A stretch of DNA of 49,401 nt from IMG/VR virus record IMGVR_UViG_3300024346_000107, positions 1-49,401 of that record; one strand, written 5' to 3'. The DNA is from a virus. Under the pieces are notes generated by a model. It was not told the origin of the DNA and ran no database searches. It was given only the letters and a program-made list of their open reading frames with translations. The stretch's first letter is position 1. Each line of letters starts with the position of its first letter. A program made the position numbers and the translations under genes. Positions 36,089-45,529 of the stretch are shown one piece after another.

Positions 36089-37914
36089 TAGTTAGTAACT
36101 CCAGATTCAACGTCAACGATACGTGAGAATGATTGTGATGTGTCGAACTCAACAATATCCTGTCTAAATGGTGTAACTGCACTTTCATTGGCTGGTTTTG
36201 CACTTAACTTAATAGTAGTTTCCGAACCAATAAAGTTGTCTATCTGAAGACCAACAATACTTACTGTATCACCAGTATAAGAACCCACATTGTCAACAAG
36301 AACTTCACTATCCTCAGTATTAAACACTTCTAATTTATTACTATTTAGTTTGTTTCTTAGGACACAAGTTTTATTCTTTAGTGTGAACTGATTTGATGTT
36401 ATGATGTGATTAACATCATCGGGTGATGCTAAAGGGACAACATATCGTAATGTATGATCTCCCACACTAGTCAAAATTGGTGAGAATCGTCTCTGGACAA
36501 ATGTTTCTGAACGAGAAGAAAGGATAGCAGGACTTACGTCATCAATCAATGATAACAGATTAGAACGTCTATATGATTGTCCGAACTTACCTGTATTGTC
36601 ATCAAAATAAGTTTTAATTGTATTGTTTACTGTATCTTGAATAGTATTCCTTGACAAAGTGGTCAAGTTTGGGTTAAACTGGAAGAATGTTCTAGTCTCA
36701 ATAAATGTCTTAACAGGGTCGGTGAACTTAACATTAAATGATGCAACCGATAATTGTTTTGCTAAATCGATAATAGAATCCTTAGTTACCTGTTCGGTCA
36801 CTGCATCAACATCTGCATTAAATAGGATGGATAGGAACACTGTACCAAATTCTGGTTCAAGCGCATCTTCACCCCCAAAGGACTGCATATCCTTGATTAG
36901 TGTTGAGAAATTTCTCAATACCAAAGTAGAGTAATCTACAGCGGTTACCATTCGATTCTGAGTTGCATACTGGAATGGTGCAGTTTGTCGGATAGATTCA
37001 TTCGTTTCTTTTGCCGAACCACCAACTGCGTTAGAGACTGTCGATACACTCATGTCATATGAAGTACCAGAAACACTAACACCAGACTGCGCTTCAAACA
37101 CTTTCGCAGTGTTAGAGTCTTCGCCACTTACTGCAAGGTAAGTTAGTGTAACCTTTGAACCTGTCTTGGGTGCATCACCCAAAGTAGAACCATTACCAAA
37201 TGACAACTCATAGAAACCATTAGGTGATTCTTTTAAGATGTACAGTGTGGAGTTTGCATTAATTGTGTTCGCCTTCAATATACTTGTATATGGTGTGAAG
37301 ACTGAACCTGATGCTGTTTGAAACACACGAACAATCGCAGTATCTATATCCATAGTCGCATCAGGAACAATATAAACTGCATTGTCTTCTGCACGATGCA
37401 CTAAGAAAGTTTTGACTCTCTCAGTACCTTCGAAAATCTTAATACTATTGCTACCACTCGCATCTCTAAATTCATACAGACCCGAACCATTATCCTCCGC
37501 AGATATGTCCTCTAATGTCTGGAACACAAATTCCTTATCATCCACAGTTGTATTAAACTTATATCCCGAAGGTATCTGTATGGTTGAGGTACGGTCAGTA
37601 ACACCAGAAAGATTCAAAGATAACTTGACAATCGCCTGAGATGATGTCATACTATCTGGGATGTAACCGATACCCTCTGAAAGAGAAATCAGTGAACTAC
37701 GAAGTTGTGCGGTTCCAAGGAAAGATTCGTTCAATGCGAAATTAGCGATCAATCCGTTATAGTGCGTATTATAGGCAAGAACATCTAGAATGTTTGACAA
37801 ACCAGACGCTTCGAAGTTGTAATCCGAAAATTCTTCTTTCTGTGCAAGGAACGTTTTTAAGTTGTTCTTAATTGCATCAAAGTCTAATGAGGTTGATTTT
37901 ATTGTTGTTGCCAT
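36088..37914 (-). CDS. 6: baseplate wedge protein gp6
   Basis: A 608-aa baseplate J-like protein that dimerises to form the inner ring of the baseplate; T4 gp6 has 660 aa. The N-terminal block FDAIKNNLKTFLAQKEEFSDYNF is diagnostic. So are LSNILDVLAYNTHYNGLIANFALNE and LSEGIGYIPDSMTSSQA. QNRMVTAVDYSTLVLRNF lies in the J-like core. It lies immediately after gp25 in the canonical order 25-6. Confidence 0.96.
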   Translation of the reverse strand: MATTIKSTSLDFDAIKNNLKTFLAQKEEFSDYNFEASGLSNILDVLAYNTHYNGLIANFALNESFLGTAQLRSSLISLSEGIGYIPDSMTSSQAIVKLSLNLSGVTDRTSTIQIPSGYKFNTTVDDKEFVFQTLEDISAEDNGSGLYEFRDASGSNSIKIFEGTERVKTFLVHRAEDNAVYIVPDATMDIDTAIVRVFQTASGSVFTPYTSILKANTINANSTLYILKESPNGFYELSFGNGSTLGDAPKTGSKVTLTYLAVSGEDSNTAKVFEAQSGVSVSGTSYDMSVSTVSNAVGGSAKETNESIRQTAPFQYATQNRMVTAVDYSTLVLRNFSTLIKDMQSFGGEDALEPEFGTVFLSILFNADVDAVTEQVTKDSIIDLAKQLSVASFNVKFTDPVKTFIETRTFFQFNPNLTTLSRNTIQDTVNNTIKTYFDDNTGKFGQSYRRSNLLSLIDDVSPAILSSRSETFVQRRFSPILTSVGDHTLRYVVPLASPDDVNHIITSNQFTLKNKTCVLRNKLNSNKLEVFNTEDSEVLVDNVGSYTGDTVSIVGLQIDNFIGSETTIKLSAKPANESAVTPFRQDIVEFDTSQSFSRIVDVESGVTN

Positions 37915-37915
37915 T

Positions 37916-38365
37916 TTATCTTAACCTTGCAAGTGTGGTAGTGAACGTGGTCTCTTCTTCTGTGTTAACTACTTTGAATTTTAATGTTACTTCTAATGTG
38001 TTTCTATCGGGTTGAAGATTAACATCAACAGATAAGACTTCTGCTCTTGGTTCATAGATTTCTATATTATCTATGATATTTCTTTTTAGTGAGGCAGACC
38101 CGCCTCCATCCGCCAACTCAAACAATTGTCCTCTCAAGTTTCCACCAAAGTCTGGACGAAATGGTTTCTCCAACAAATTTGTAAGGATTAAAGTCTTGAC
38201 AGCCTGTTTAACCGCACCCCCATTTGACTTCTTGTAGACTTCACCACTAGTAGGTTTAATCGCAAGTGTCAAATCAATATCTTTGTACTGTCGTTCACGA
38301 CTACTCGATATTGACGAGGTTTGGAGGTTGTTGTCTTCTTGTGCAAATGCTCTTCGTATCGCCAT
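37916..38365 (-). CDS. 25: baseplate wedge protein gp25
   Basis: A 149-aa protein of the gpW/gp25 family; T4 gp25 has 132 aa. LLEKPFRPDFGGNLRGQLFEL (residues 64-84) and the conserved EPR (105-107, IYEPRAEV) are the hallmarks. It forms part of the conserved wedge core with gp6 and gp53 and contacts the sheath initiator region. A late-type octamer ends 6 nt before the ATG. Confidence 0.96.
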   Translation of the reverse strand: MAIRRAFAQEDNNLQTSSISSSRERQYKDIDLTLAIKPTSGEVYKKSNGGAVKQAVKTLILTNLLEKPFRPDFGGNLRGQLFELADGGGSASLKRNIIDNIEIYEPRAEVLSVDVNLQPDRNTLEVTLKFKVVNTEEETTFTTTLARLR

Positions 38366-38370
38366 ACTTC

Positions 38371-38378
38371 TATTTATA
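38371..38378 (-). promoter_or_regulatory. T4-type late promoter octamer, leaderless geometry
   Basis: Exact TATAAATA on the minus strand. The T4 spacing puts the transcription start on the A of the gp25 ATG (38365). It would serve the 25-6-wedge block. Confidence 0.6.
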
Positions 38379-38385
38379 ACCTTTT

Positions 38386-38979
38386 TTACTCGGTTTCTTT
38401 AATTTCTACTAATTCATCTTCACTCATTAACTCATTATTATAATAAGTTTCTACATCCCCAGCGAACTCAATATCAAATGATTCGGGGGTGTTCGGAAAC
38501 TCTAATCCTATTGATGCACAAAGACTTTCGTCTGGATTATAGTTATCATAGTCAAGATACAACTTACCAAACTTGACATAATCCTTCCAATACTCTGCAA
38601 CATCGAATGTTCTTTCTAGGTCAATATTACCTTCTTGATCTACTACTTGATAATACACCAATCTACCATCAGACTTCTTCTGCATAGTTTCATCATTCAC
38701 GTCTGGTTCTCTCATCTGATAGATTCCTTCAGAGACAATCAAACGAACATCATTAAAGTTCTTGGTATTACCATTGATGATTCTCATCGCTTCAGCTTGT
38801 AGGTATAAGTGTCTTGCGATTTTCTGTCTCTCGGTATTGGTTACGACATGGTTGAACGGAGTTCGGTCACCATACGCACCAAGGAACTTTGCAATCGTGA
38901 TGCCAGGCCCTAACTTGGTTGCAGATGTTATCGCACCCTGTTTCGCTGGATTGTATACTGGGTCAACTAATATAATCAT
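38386..38979 (-). CDS. conserved T4-like virion protein of unknown function
   Basis: A 197-aa protein between the spike needle and gp25. The N-terminus MIILVDPVYNPAKQGAITSA is followed by GITIAKFLGAYGDRTPFNH and a helical stretch ERQKIARHLYLQAEAMRIING. The C-terminus is acidic. It is not a PAAR protein (T4 gp5.4) by motif. The position suggests a spike- or hub-associated protein. Its ATG overlaps the needle stop by 4 nt. Confidence 0.7.
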   Translation of the reverse strand: MIILVDPVYNPAKQGAITSATKLGPGITIAKFLGAYGDRTPFNHVVTNTERQKIARHLYLQAEAMRIINGNTKNFNDVRLIVSEGIYQMREPDVNDETMQKKSDGRLVYYQVVDQEGNIDLERTFDVAEYWKDYVKFGKLYLDYDNYNPDESLCASIGLEFPNTPESFDIEFAGDVETYYNNELMSEDELVEIKETE

Positions 38980-40478
38980 GGCGTAAATCTCTTTCCTCTA
39001 TTCTCAATTGCATTACCAATAGGTTCAAATCCAAATCTAGATGAAGCGGATTTCTTCGCAGTCCTACCAACTGATGGTGGAGTCTTTGTTTTATATTGTG
39101 GATTGAGTCTTTCTTCTGCAACAAGAGTCGAACCAATAGTATTACGAGATGCCGAGTTTCGAAACGCAGAACGAATCTCTTGGGTTGTCGGAATCTTATC
39201 GAATACGTTTTTATAGTCATCTGATAACAGGGTTTTGGTCAATAATACATCTCCACCATCAACCACAACTGTTCTGATTGCATAGTCACCATTGACCGCT
39301 TGACCTATTACCCACTCACCAGTAATTTGTGCTTGACCAAGACCCGAACTCGGATATTGAAATTCCTCTGCAAATATAGGAGTATGTGTACTTGCACTTA
39401 ACAGGTCGGGTGGTGTGAATGTTGCCGAACCCACCGCAGCAGTACCAGCGGTTACTGCGGTCTTCGCAGCTTTTGCATTCTGTGCATAGTATGACCTAAG
39501 TGAAAGATCAGCGAAGTTTGCGTTATTCGCTTTCCATGCTTCAGACGCCTTACCAAAGAACGTACCATAGAAGTTCGCACCTGAGTTAAACTCAACAGGG
39601 CCTTCGCCACCTTGGAATACGTTACCTGTAAAGTCAACCATTCTACCACCGATTGCACCCTTTTGTCCCATAACAGAAACATACTTCGCACCAGTGATGT
39701 TTGCATTCTTACTCGTGATTGCAACTGCTTCCTTACCTGACACGAGGATATTGTCCTCCGCAGCAATCTCAATATTACCCTCAACAAAATTCTTTTGGTC
39801 TAACTTGACAAACTGATTGTGGTCTGCTAACATAACATCTGTAACGGTACTCAAGGTTCTGTTTGTCTTGGTCTTCTTAACAGTCTCTTCACGATTACCT
39901 GTTGTGATGGTTCGATGATTCTGTTGAATCTCTTCACGTAGACTACCACCAACATTGACATTGTAGTTACCACCCACGTCAACATTGTAGTCACCAGTCA
40001 CCTTCATGTTCAAGTTACCTTGATACACGAGATTACCATTACCCTCAATGATGACAGTCTGGTCACCACCAGTCACTTCGACCTTGTTGTTTACTGCGGA
40101 AATGATAACAGAACCATCTGCCCTCATCTCCACACCCGCACCTGTACGATGTTTGATCAGTACTCGTTCACCGCCAGGCGTGTCATCCTGTTCGATTACA
40201 TGACCCGACACAGTTTCCTGTACTTGGTTGAACGGATATTCGGAAGGACGTTGTGACTGTATCCCCAAAGATACACCAATGTCACCACCCCCAACATAGA
40301 GGTTATTCGTCTTGGAACCACGAGATGCCTTATTGATTGATGACCCATAGTTATACTCACGTTTGGGGTACTCACCAGTAGGGTCTTGCATTCCATCACT
40401 AGGAACACCCAGAGTATTCTCTGTACCTTCACCGATCTTATCGACTCTTAGGTCAAAATTGTCTTTCTTAGTTGTCAC
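38976..40478 (-). CDS. spike needle protein, gp5 C-terminal beta-helix homologue
   Basis: A 500-aa protein corresponding to the membrane-piercing needle of T4 gp5 and the VgrG C-terminus. SGHVIEQDDTPGGERVLIKH (residues 91-110) and VEMRADGSVIIS match the usual entry into the trimeric beta-helix. The short repeats GDYNVDVGGNYNVNVGGSL (162-180) form the helix turns. The region after about 290 is low-complexity and may be a tip or sheath-like extension. In T4 this is one chain with the OB and lysozyme domains; here it is a separate ORF, third of three. Confidence 0.85.
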   Translation of the reverse strand: MTTKKDNFDLRVDKIGEGTENTLGVPSDGMQDPTGEYPKREYNYGSSINKASRGSKTNNLYVGGGDIGVSLGIQSQRPSEYPFNQVQETVSGHVIEQDDTPGGERVLIKHRTGAGVEMRADGSVIISAVNNKVEVTGGDQTVIIEGNGNLVYQGNLNMKVTGDYNVDVGGNYNVNVGGSLREEIQQNHRTITTGNREETVKKTKTNRTLSTVTDVMLADHNQFVKLDQKNFVEGNIEIAAEDNILVSGKEAVAITSKNANITGAKYVSVMGQKGAIGGRMVDFTGNVFQGGEGPVEFNSGANFYGTFFGKASEAWKANNANFADLSLRSYYAQNAKAAKTAVTAGTAAVGSATFTPPDLLSASTHTPIFAEEFQYPSSGLGQAQITGEWVIGQAVNGDYAIRTVVVDGGDVLLTKTLLSDDYKNVFDKIPTTQEIRSAFRNSASRNTIGSTLVAEERLNPQYKTKTPPSVGRTAKKSASSRFGFEPIGNAIENRGKRFTP

Positions 40479-42532
40479 TTATTCATCTCCGATGGACTCA
40501 ATGGCGCAGAATTTAATGGGTCACCTATTTTATTCTCTTTTCTGAATACCGACTCAATATAATCCTGTACATCAAAGTATGGGTCAAATTCACTTGCATC
40601 AATGTCGTTGTGTCCAAACACTTGTCCGCCTGGATATCTACGATAATAACTATTGACAAACTTTTCTAATGTGGTAAACTGTTCTCTAGTAAACGATTGT
40701 GCAGACCTATAGTCTGTAGGGTTGTTATCACCCGAAGAAACATTCAGTCCACCCACCATTGCAATACCTATAGAGTATGTATCATGGCCATTGACCACAG
40801 CGTGTTCACCGATACGGTTAACTGGTCTACCACGTTGCAGTCTACCATCTCTACGAATCACATAATGGTATCCAATACCCTCATGTCCCAACTCTACTTG
40901 TAGGTTATTTATCTCAACCGCACCTATATCTTTATTGGTGTATGTCTCGGTTGCATGGATAACCAACTCTGTGATTTGACGGAAGACATTACCAAATTCC
41001 GCATCAAGTTCCTCGACAGATGATACCATAGTGAACATATCATCTGGACTACTCTTGCCACTCCATTTCGCTGACTGATCAATTGGTTCTGCAACATCAA
41101 ACAAGTTAGCACTAACAACAAAGGAACCACTAATGGTAGTATCCAAATCACTCATCTGTTGTTCAATAGATGATATTTCTTGTACCGCAATCGCAATCTC
41201 TGATTCTGGGATACCTCGTCTTCTCGCTTCCTCTTGCATCTTTATTTGCATATCTAAGGTAGTAGAAGTATTAGGGTCATCACCAAGAACTTCTTTCATG
41301 CGGTCTGATACATTAGGTGACTTGGACACAAGAGTCTTAACACCCTCCTTCTTATCCTTACTATTACCCGAATTAAACTGTTCCAGTATCGCAATTCGTT
41401 CTTGTTCTGATGATGATATCCCGCCAGGAACCAGATTCTCAATGAAAGATGATGCAGCACCAGTTAGTGATTCTGCAACATTTTGTAGAACACCAGACAA
41501 ACCCCTATTACTTCTACCATCAAAACCAGTGTTGAAGTTATCCGCTCCTTCCTTAAATTTATCTAACGAACTAGAAACATTTTTCACATCAGTATCTACA
41601 ATACCAGCGGCAGTACCCAACTCTGGTATTTCGGATTTAAGTCCCTGTTTTTTATCGGTCAGTCCATCTAGGTTAGTGGAATTTACAACAGAGTCTGTCG
41701 CTTTCTGAATCAACTTGCCAGGCAATGCTTGTGCTTCATCAATTGCATCAGTTACAGTTGAAACTGCATCATTTATAGCTGCAATGGGTGCAATCGAACT
41801 TAATGTGTTCGCCAGATTACCCGAAAACTTTAGATTACTCATGGAAGGTCTAGACAGGAAATTACCGCCAATAGAACTAGGAGGTCTCAGTGCTTCGGTA
41901 ATATTCGTGAAGGTTTCTATTTCTGCGAAGTCTAACGATTTCTTATTCTCCGCAATACCTTGACATTTTGCAATACTCTCCGCAGTACCATCACACACAA
42001 CCGCAAGTGCAGAAGTCGGGTTGGTCGCTTTAAGTGCTGGAAGTCCTGTTAATGATGTAACAGATGTTGTCTTAGAACCAAACGAACGAGCGGGGTCGGT
42101 TATATCACGACCAGCACTCTGGGTTATCGTAAGATTACCAGAACCATCAGAGTCTATTGTTTGAGTTTTCTCCACTAGACTACCATCCGAGTCAGTTGGC
42201 ACTTTCAAACGAAGAAAATTACCATCTGAGTCGAGTACAGTATCACTTGTTGTTGATGTGTTATTCCCCTGTATACCAGTAATTCCATTAATGTTGTCGG
42301 TGAACTGTCCTACCGAACTGTTGATAACCTCTTCCGAAGAGTTTGTAGATTGACCTAGTGTCTTTATACCAGCGACTTCTAGACCATTTTCTTGACCAAT
42401 GATAGTATTACGTTTCGCAAAACGTTCTTCGATTGCCCTTCTACTAGAACGAAGATGTGTCGCCTCTAGACTATGTTTCTTTCTGTTCTCGGAACCGAGA
42501 TTAACATTCAAATTTGTTTTATCAAGTGACAT
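40475..42532 (-). CDS. hub protein with C-terminal N-acetylmuramoyl-L-alanine amidase domain
   Basis: A 685-aa protein. Residues about 520-665 form an amidase_2 (T7-lysozyme-like) domain. It has His526 in LVIHATET, the core GYHYVIRRDGRLQRGRP (554-570) and His641 in FGHNDID. Asp650 sits where T7 lysozyme has its zinc cysteine, as in AmiD-type enzymes. The 500 N-terminal residues are Ser/Asp-rich, partly helical linker without recognised fold. It lies between the gp5 OB gene and the needle gene, where T4 gp5 has its lysozyme domain. It should locally open peptidoglycan during DNA injection. Confidence 0.85.
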   Translation of the reverse strand: MSLDKTNLNVNLGSENRKKHSLEATHLRSSRRAIEERFAKRNTIIGQENGLEVAGIKTLGQSTNSSEEVINSSVGQFTDNINGITGIQGNNTSTTSDTVLDSDGNFLRLKVPTDSDGSLVEKTQTIDSDGSGNLTITQSAGRDITDPARSFGSKTTSVTSLTGLPALKATNPTSALAVVCDGTAESIAKCQGIAENKKSLDFAEIETFTNITEALRPPSSIGGNFLSRPSMSNLKFSGNLANTLSSIAPIAAINDAVSTVTDAIDEAQALPGKLIQKATDSVVNSTNLDGLTDKKQGLKSEIPELGTAAGIVDTDVKNVSSSLDKFKEGADNFNTGFDGRSNRGLSGVLQNVAESLTGAASSFIENLVPGGISSSEQERIAILEQFNSGNSKDKKEGVKTLVSKSPNVSDRMKEVLGDDPNTSTTLDMQIKMQEEARRRGIPESEIAIAVQEISSIEQQMSDLDTTISGSFVVSANLFDVAEPIDQSAKWSGKSSPDDMFTMVSSVEELDAEFGNVFRQITELVIHATETYTNKDIGAVEINNLQVELGHEGIGYHYVIRRDGRLQRGRPVNRIGEHAVVNGHDTYSIGIAMVGGLNVSSGDNNPTDYRSAQSFTREQFTTLEKFVNSYYRRYPGGQVFGHNDIDASEFDPYFDVQDYIESVFRKENKIGDPLNSAPLSPSEMNK

Positions 42533-43395
42533 TATGAAATCCTATCTACTAAGTTAAGTGCATTTCTTTCAATCTCTTTGATTGATACACTGTCTGGTTT
42601 GCCCAAGTAGTACTTACTGACTATGTAACATATACCTTTATTCTCAAGTTTATCTGAGTTGAGAAGTCTAATGTTTGTACTAGATTGTGTACCATTTAAT
42701 TCAAATGCGACAAAGGATAACTGAATCAAAAATTCGTTATAATCGTTAGAGAATTTTTGTAACTCTGAGTATCGGAGTTTCGTGAATGCCCCTATCCCAT
42801 TTGAATCTGAACTAACACCTGTCTTAAAACCAGAAACAAAACTGAGTGCAGCAGTTAAACCTATAGATTGTTTAACCGAATAACCTAGATTTAAGAAGAA
42901 CGATACCGCAGTCTTTTCCCTATTTTGTTTTACAAGCAAAGAGATGTCACCAGTTGTTTCGTTTTGTATATCGATGTTTTTGGGTGAGGATTCTGTCGCA
43001 ACATTATCCCAAACAACTTCTGGTTTGTTATCTGCATCCAAGGAGACTTCTGTTTGACCTATTTGTACTGTAGTAGGATATTCGATATGTGGAAGTGAAC
43101 CAAGTATAATAGGTGTCTGTGAGTTTACTCCATCCATAAACATACCAAATACCAATGCACTTGGTTGTAGTTGTGGCATTCGTCCGATACCAGATGCACC
43201 GCCTTCGGTAGTAGGAACCATGCATTGTGCCCAAGGTAGATCGGACTGAGGAATTAGTCGGGTGGATTCTGTGTGTAATCCGTGAACACGAATCTTCACT
43301 CGTCCCTCATAACCATATGGGGGTGATGCATCAATCACAGTTGCAACGAACCATCGTGTGTTATCACCATAGAACTCAGATAGAATTGGATTCAT
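42532..43395 (-). CDS. 5: baseplate hub/spike OB-fold protein, gp5 N-terminal homologue
   Basis: A 287-aa protein. Residues about 1-110 match the OB-fold domain of T4 gp5 and VgrG: RWFVATVIDASPPYGYEGRVKIRVHG, LPWAQCMVPTTEGGASGIG and VFGMFMDGVNSQTPIILGSLPHIE. The remaining 170 residues have no recognised fold, and no lysozyme or beta-helix follows in this ORF. It would connect the hub ring to the spike. Both its ends are one-base TAATG overlaps, so the hub, OB and amidase genes are translationally coupled. Confidence 0.85.
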   Translation of the reverse strand: MNPILSEFYGDNTRWFVATVIDASPPYGYEGRVKIRVHGLHTESTRLIPQSDLPWAQCMVPTTEGGASGIGRMPQLQPSALVFGMFMDGVNSQTPIILGSLPHIEYPTTVQIGQTEVSLDADNKPEVVWDNVATESSPKNIDIQNETTGDISLLVKQNREKTAVSFFLNLGYSVKQSIGLTAALSFVSGFKTGVSSDSNGIGAFTKLRYSELQKFSNDYNEFLIQLSFVAFELNGTQSSTNIRLLNSDKLENKGICYIVSKYYLGKPDSVSIKEIERNALNLVDRIS

Positions 43396-44753
43396 TATGG
43401 AAGTTTCTCCAGTTTACAAACATTCATCGACACGGTGTGTTGTGTCCCTTGGAATGTGTGTCTTGTATCATAGATAATAAAATCACCTGACTTCGCCTTA
43501 TCTACCAAATCGTCTGGTGATGCAATTTTAGATTGTTCAATATTATCATTCACGATTTTTAGATTAACTATATCACCAACACCAGCTTTTGAGATGATGA
43601 AACCAGCACCTTCGACAACCACATTTAACATATTTTTATACAAATGATTCAGTACTGACCTTCGTTCTAATTTCTTTTTAAGTTTTGTTCCATCGTATTC
43701 ATCGTGGTACGACTTAAATCTACCGTAAGTACCCGAAGAAGTGACAGTATGGTAGACATGAGAACTGTGTTCATCTATAATCTTGTCACCTATCTTCATC
43801 TCTGCATCAAACACGTTCTGATTTGCACCAATAAAACTATGTTGTTCTAGATTATCTAGAACATTTTTTATTGAGTGTTTACTCTTGGATATCCTACCAG
43901 TATTAATATTGGTATTCTGCATAGTAGAAGCAATTGCGCCCTGTTGAATCAAGTTTAGAGTATTTGCTTGTTTTGATACCATGAGCGCCTTAATCGTGAA
44001 GGTCTTCTCAAACTCTGTCTGGTCTTCTGCGCCAGCAATGTTTGCTGGATTATACACATAAGGTAACTTTGAGTTGAACGCCTTTTGTGACAACATCGCA
44101 TCTAGATTACCCAGTCTTAAATTTTTATCATGCATTGATGCATATGTAAAGAATGGCGAACCTGTGACTGTGGTCGCACGTTTGGTCAACCAATCTACTG
44201 CATCAATTGGTGTCAGATTAGGAATGATACCTTTCATATTTGATTGTAACGGAAGGTTTCGTTTTCCATTAGGTAAGAATAGATACGATAAGTCAATGTC
44301 AAGACCCATCTCTGTTGCAAGCATCTTAATTAAGATTTCATCAATACGACCATTGAATGATTTGCTGATTTTCTTGAGAGACGATAGAAATGCGTGTTCA
44401 TCTAATAATGTAAACAAGAGTACACTAGACTTTCCATTATCGTTAGACTTAATAGAACGTTCGATACCTGTCATAATGAATGTACGTTCCATGACCACAT
44501 CAAGATTGTTATCAACCGAGGACATCTTAATCGACAATCTCTCGGTTCCTTGAAAGGATATTGTGTCGAATAACGCTTTATCATCAAGAAGGACAACCTG
44601 ACCTGATAGATAAGGTTTATCTAAACTTTCGAATAAACTAAGTTCCACAACAGAAGTCTTTACGTCAAAGGATGAAACATCTCCGCCCCCAAAACGATCA
44701 GCGGTGATTAGTGCTTCAATAATTTTATACTGTTGAGACTTCGAGGTCTTCAT
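43395..44753 (-). CDS. baseplate hub protein, gp27-like
   Basis: A 452-aa protein upstream of the gp5 OB gene. LFESLDKPYLSGQVVLLDDKALFDTI and FQGTERLSIKMSS resemble the tube-like domain of gp27/gpD hub proteins. Later parts (TVTGSPFFTYASM, DIVNLKIVNDN, GDFIIYDTRHTF) fit the second barrel of that fold. T4 gp27 has 391 aa. It should form the trimeric hub to which the gp5 OB protein binds. The assignment is by motif pattern and gene order, not by full alignment. Confidence 0.75.
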   Translation of the reverse strand: MKTSKSQQYKIIEALITADRFGGGDVSSFDVKTSVVELSLFESLDKPYLSGQVVLLDDKALFDTISFQGTERLSIKMSSVDNNLDVVMERTFIMTGIERSIKSNDNGKSSVLLFTLLDEHAFLSSLKKISKSFNGRIDEILIKMLATEMGLDIDLSYLFLPNGKRNLPLQSNMKGIIPNLTPIDAVDWLTKRATTVTGSPFFTYASMHDKNLRLGNLDAMLSQKAFNSKLPYVYNPANIAGAEDQTEFEKTFTIKALMVSKQANTLNLIQQGAIASTMQNTNINTGRISKSKHSIKNVLDNLEQHSFIGANQNVFDAEMKIGDKIIDEHSSHVYHTVTSSGTYGRFKSYHDEYDGTKLKKKLERRSVLNHLYKNMLNVVVEGAGFIISKAGVGDIVNLKIVNDNIEQSKIASPDDLVDKAKSGDFIIYDTRHTFQGTQHTVSMNVCKLEKLP

Positions 44754-45529
44754 TAGACACCTTTATGGAAATTATTAAACTCTGACACAACTTTTTCGAT
44801 TACACTTGGTTTCAATATAATAATTTGTTTCAAGTCATCCTGTTTTCGTTCTACACGTTCACGATATGTCACTGCTGTTAGGTTTCCAATATTACCGAAG
44901 TCGTATAACGGAACATCCTGATAAAGACCCTTAGCGTCTTCGTAGTGATGAACAGCATCATATTGTTTTGACTCTTTAATCAGTGTAGCAGTAAAAACCT
45001 CACCCTCTGCGGATGTGTAAATTAAGGTTTCGTTCTGACCGAAGTTTTCTAGATTTGGTAACTTACCAAAGAGAGCGCCAGGGGTCAAGGAAGTGTCAAT
45101 CACTAGTTGACCAAGGTCTGGGATACGTCTAACCACACGTCCTACTGTACCACTCTGTGTACCAGTAACAACCTGTCCTACAGGAAAGGAGTTTGATATG
45201 TCAGTGTTGGTAGTCACGATGCGGTACGGATACTTTGCCTTTATAGCATCCAACACTTGATGTTGTACTACGGGCCAACCAGACGAACGTATTGAGTCAT
45301 TCATCAAAAAGAATGTCCAGTAGTAATCGGTTGTTCCATAGAGTCTGTAAGATAGTGTGTCGGGTCTATCACCAGAAATAATGGTGTGTTTCTGATAAAA
45401 AGAAATATCGTCTTTCAACCCATCGATCAAATCTACATACTGACTGATATTATCAAACAGTACTGGTCTTTCATTGTCACCAAATCTATAATCAGTGAGA
45501 GCGAAGTTTCTGAAATACTTAGTTGTCAT
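44753..45529 (-). CDS. 53: baseplate wedge protein gp53
   Basis: A 258-aa wedge protein (T4 gp53 has 196 aa). The N-terminal YFRNFALTDYRFGD and the LysM-like block SGDRPDTLSYRLYGTTDYYWTFFLMND (residues about 51-78) are diagnostic. gp53 completes the wedge and promotes joining of six wedges around the hub. It lies between gp48 and the hub gene with TAATG overlaps on both sides. The C-terminal part (RVERKQDDLKQIIILKPS) is a helical extension. Confidence 0.93.
   Translation of the reverse strand: MTTKYFRNFALTDYRFGDNERPVLFDNISQYVDLIDGLKDDISFYQKHTIISGDRPDTLSYRLYGTTDYYWTFFLMNDSIRSSGWPVVQHQVLDAIKAKYPYRIVTTNTDISNSFPVGQVVTGTQSGTVGRVVRRIPDLGQLVIDTSLTPGALFGKLPNLENFGQNETLIYTSAEGEVFTATLIKESKQYDAVHHYEDAKGLYQDVPLYDFGNIGNLTAVTYRERVERKQDDLKQIIILKPSVIEKVVSEFNNFHKGV

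Noticed and set aside
41133-41708. 191-codon plus-strand frame opposite the amidase gene
   Set aside because: Antisense shadow. The minus-strand frame is continuous and carries a recognisable domain.
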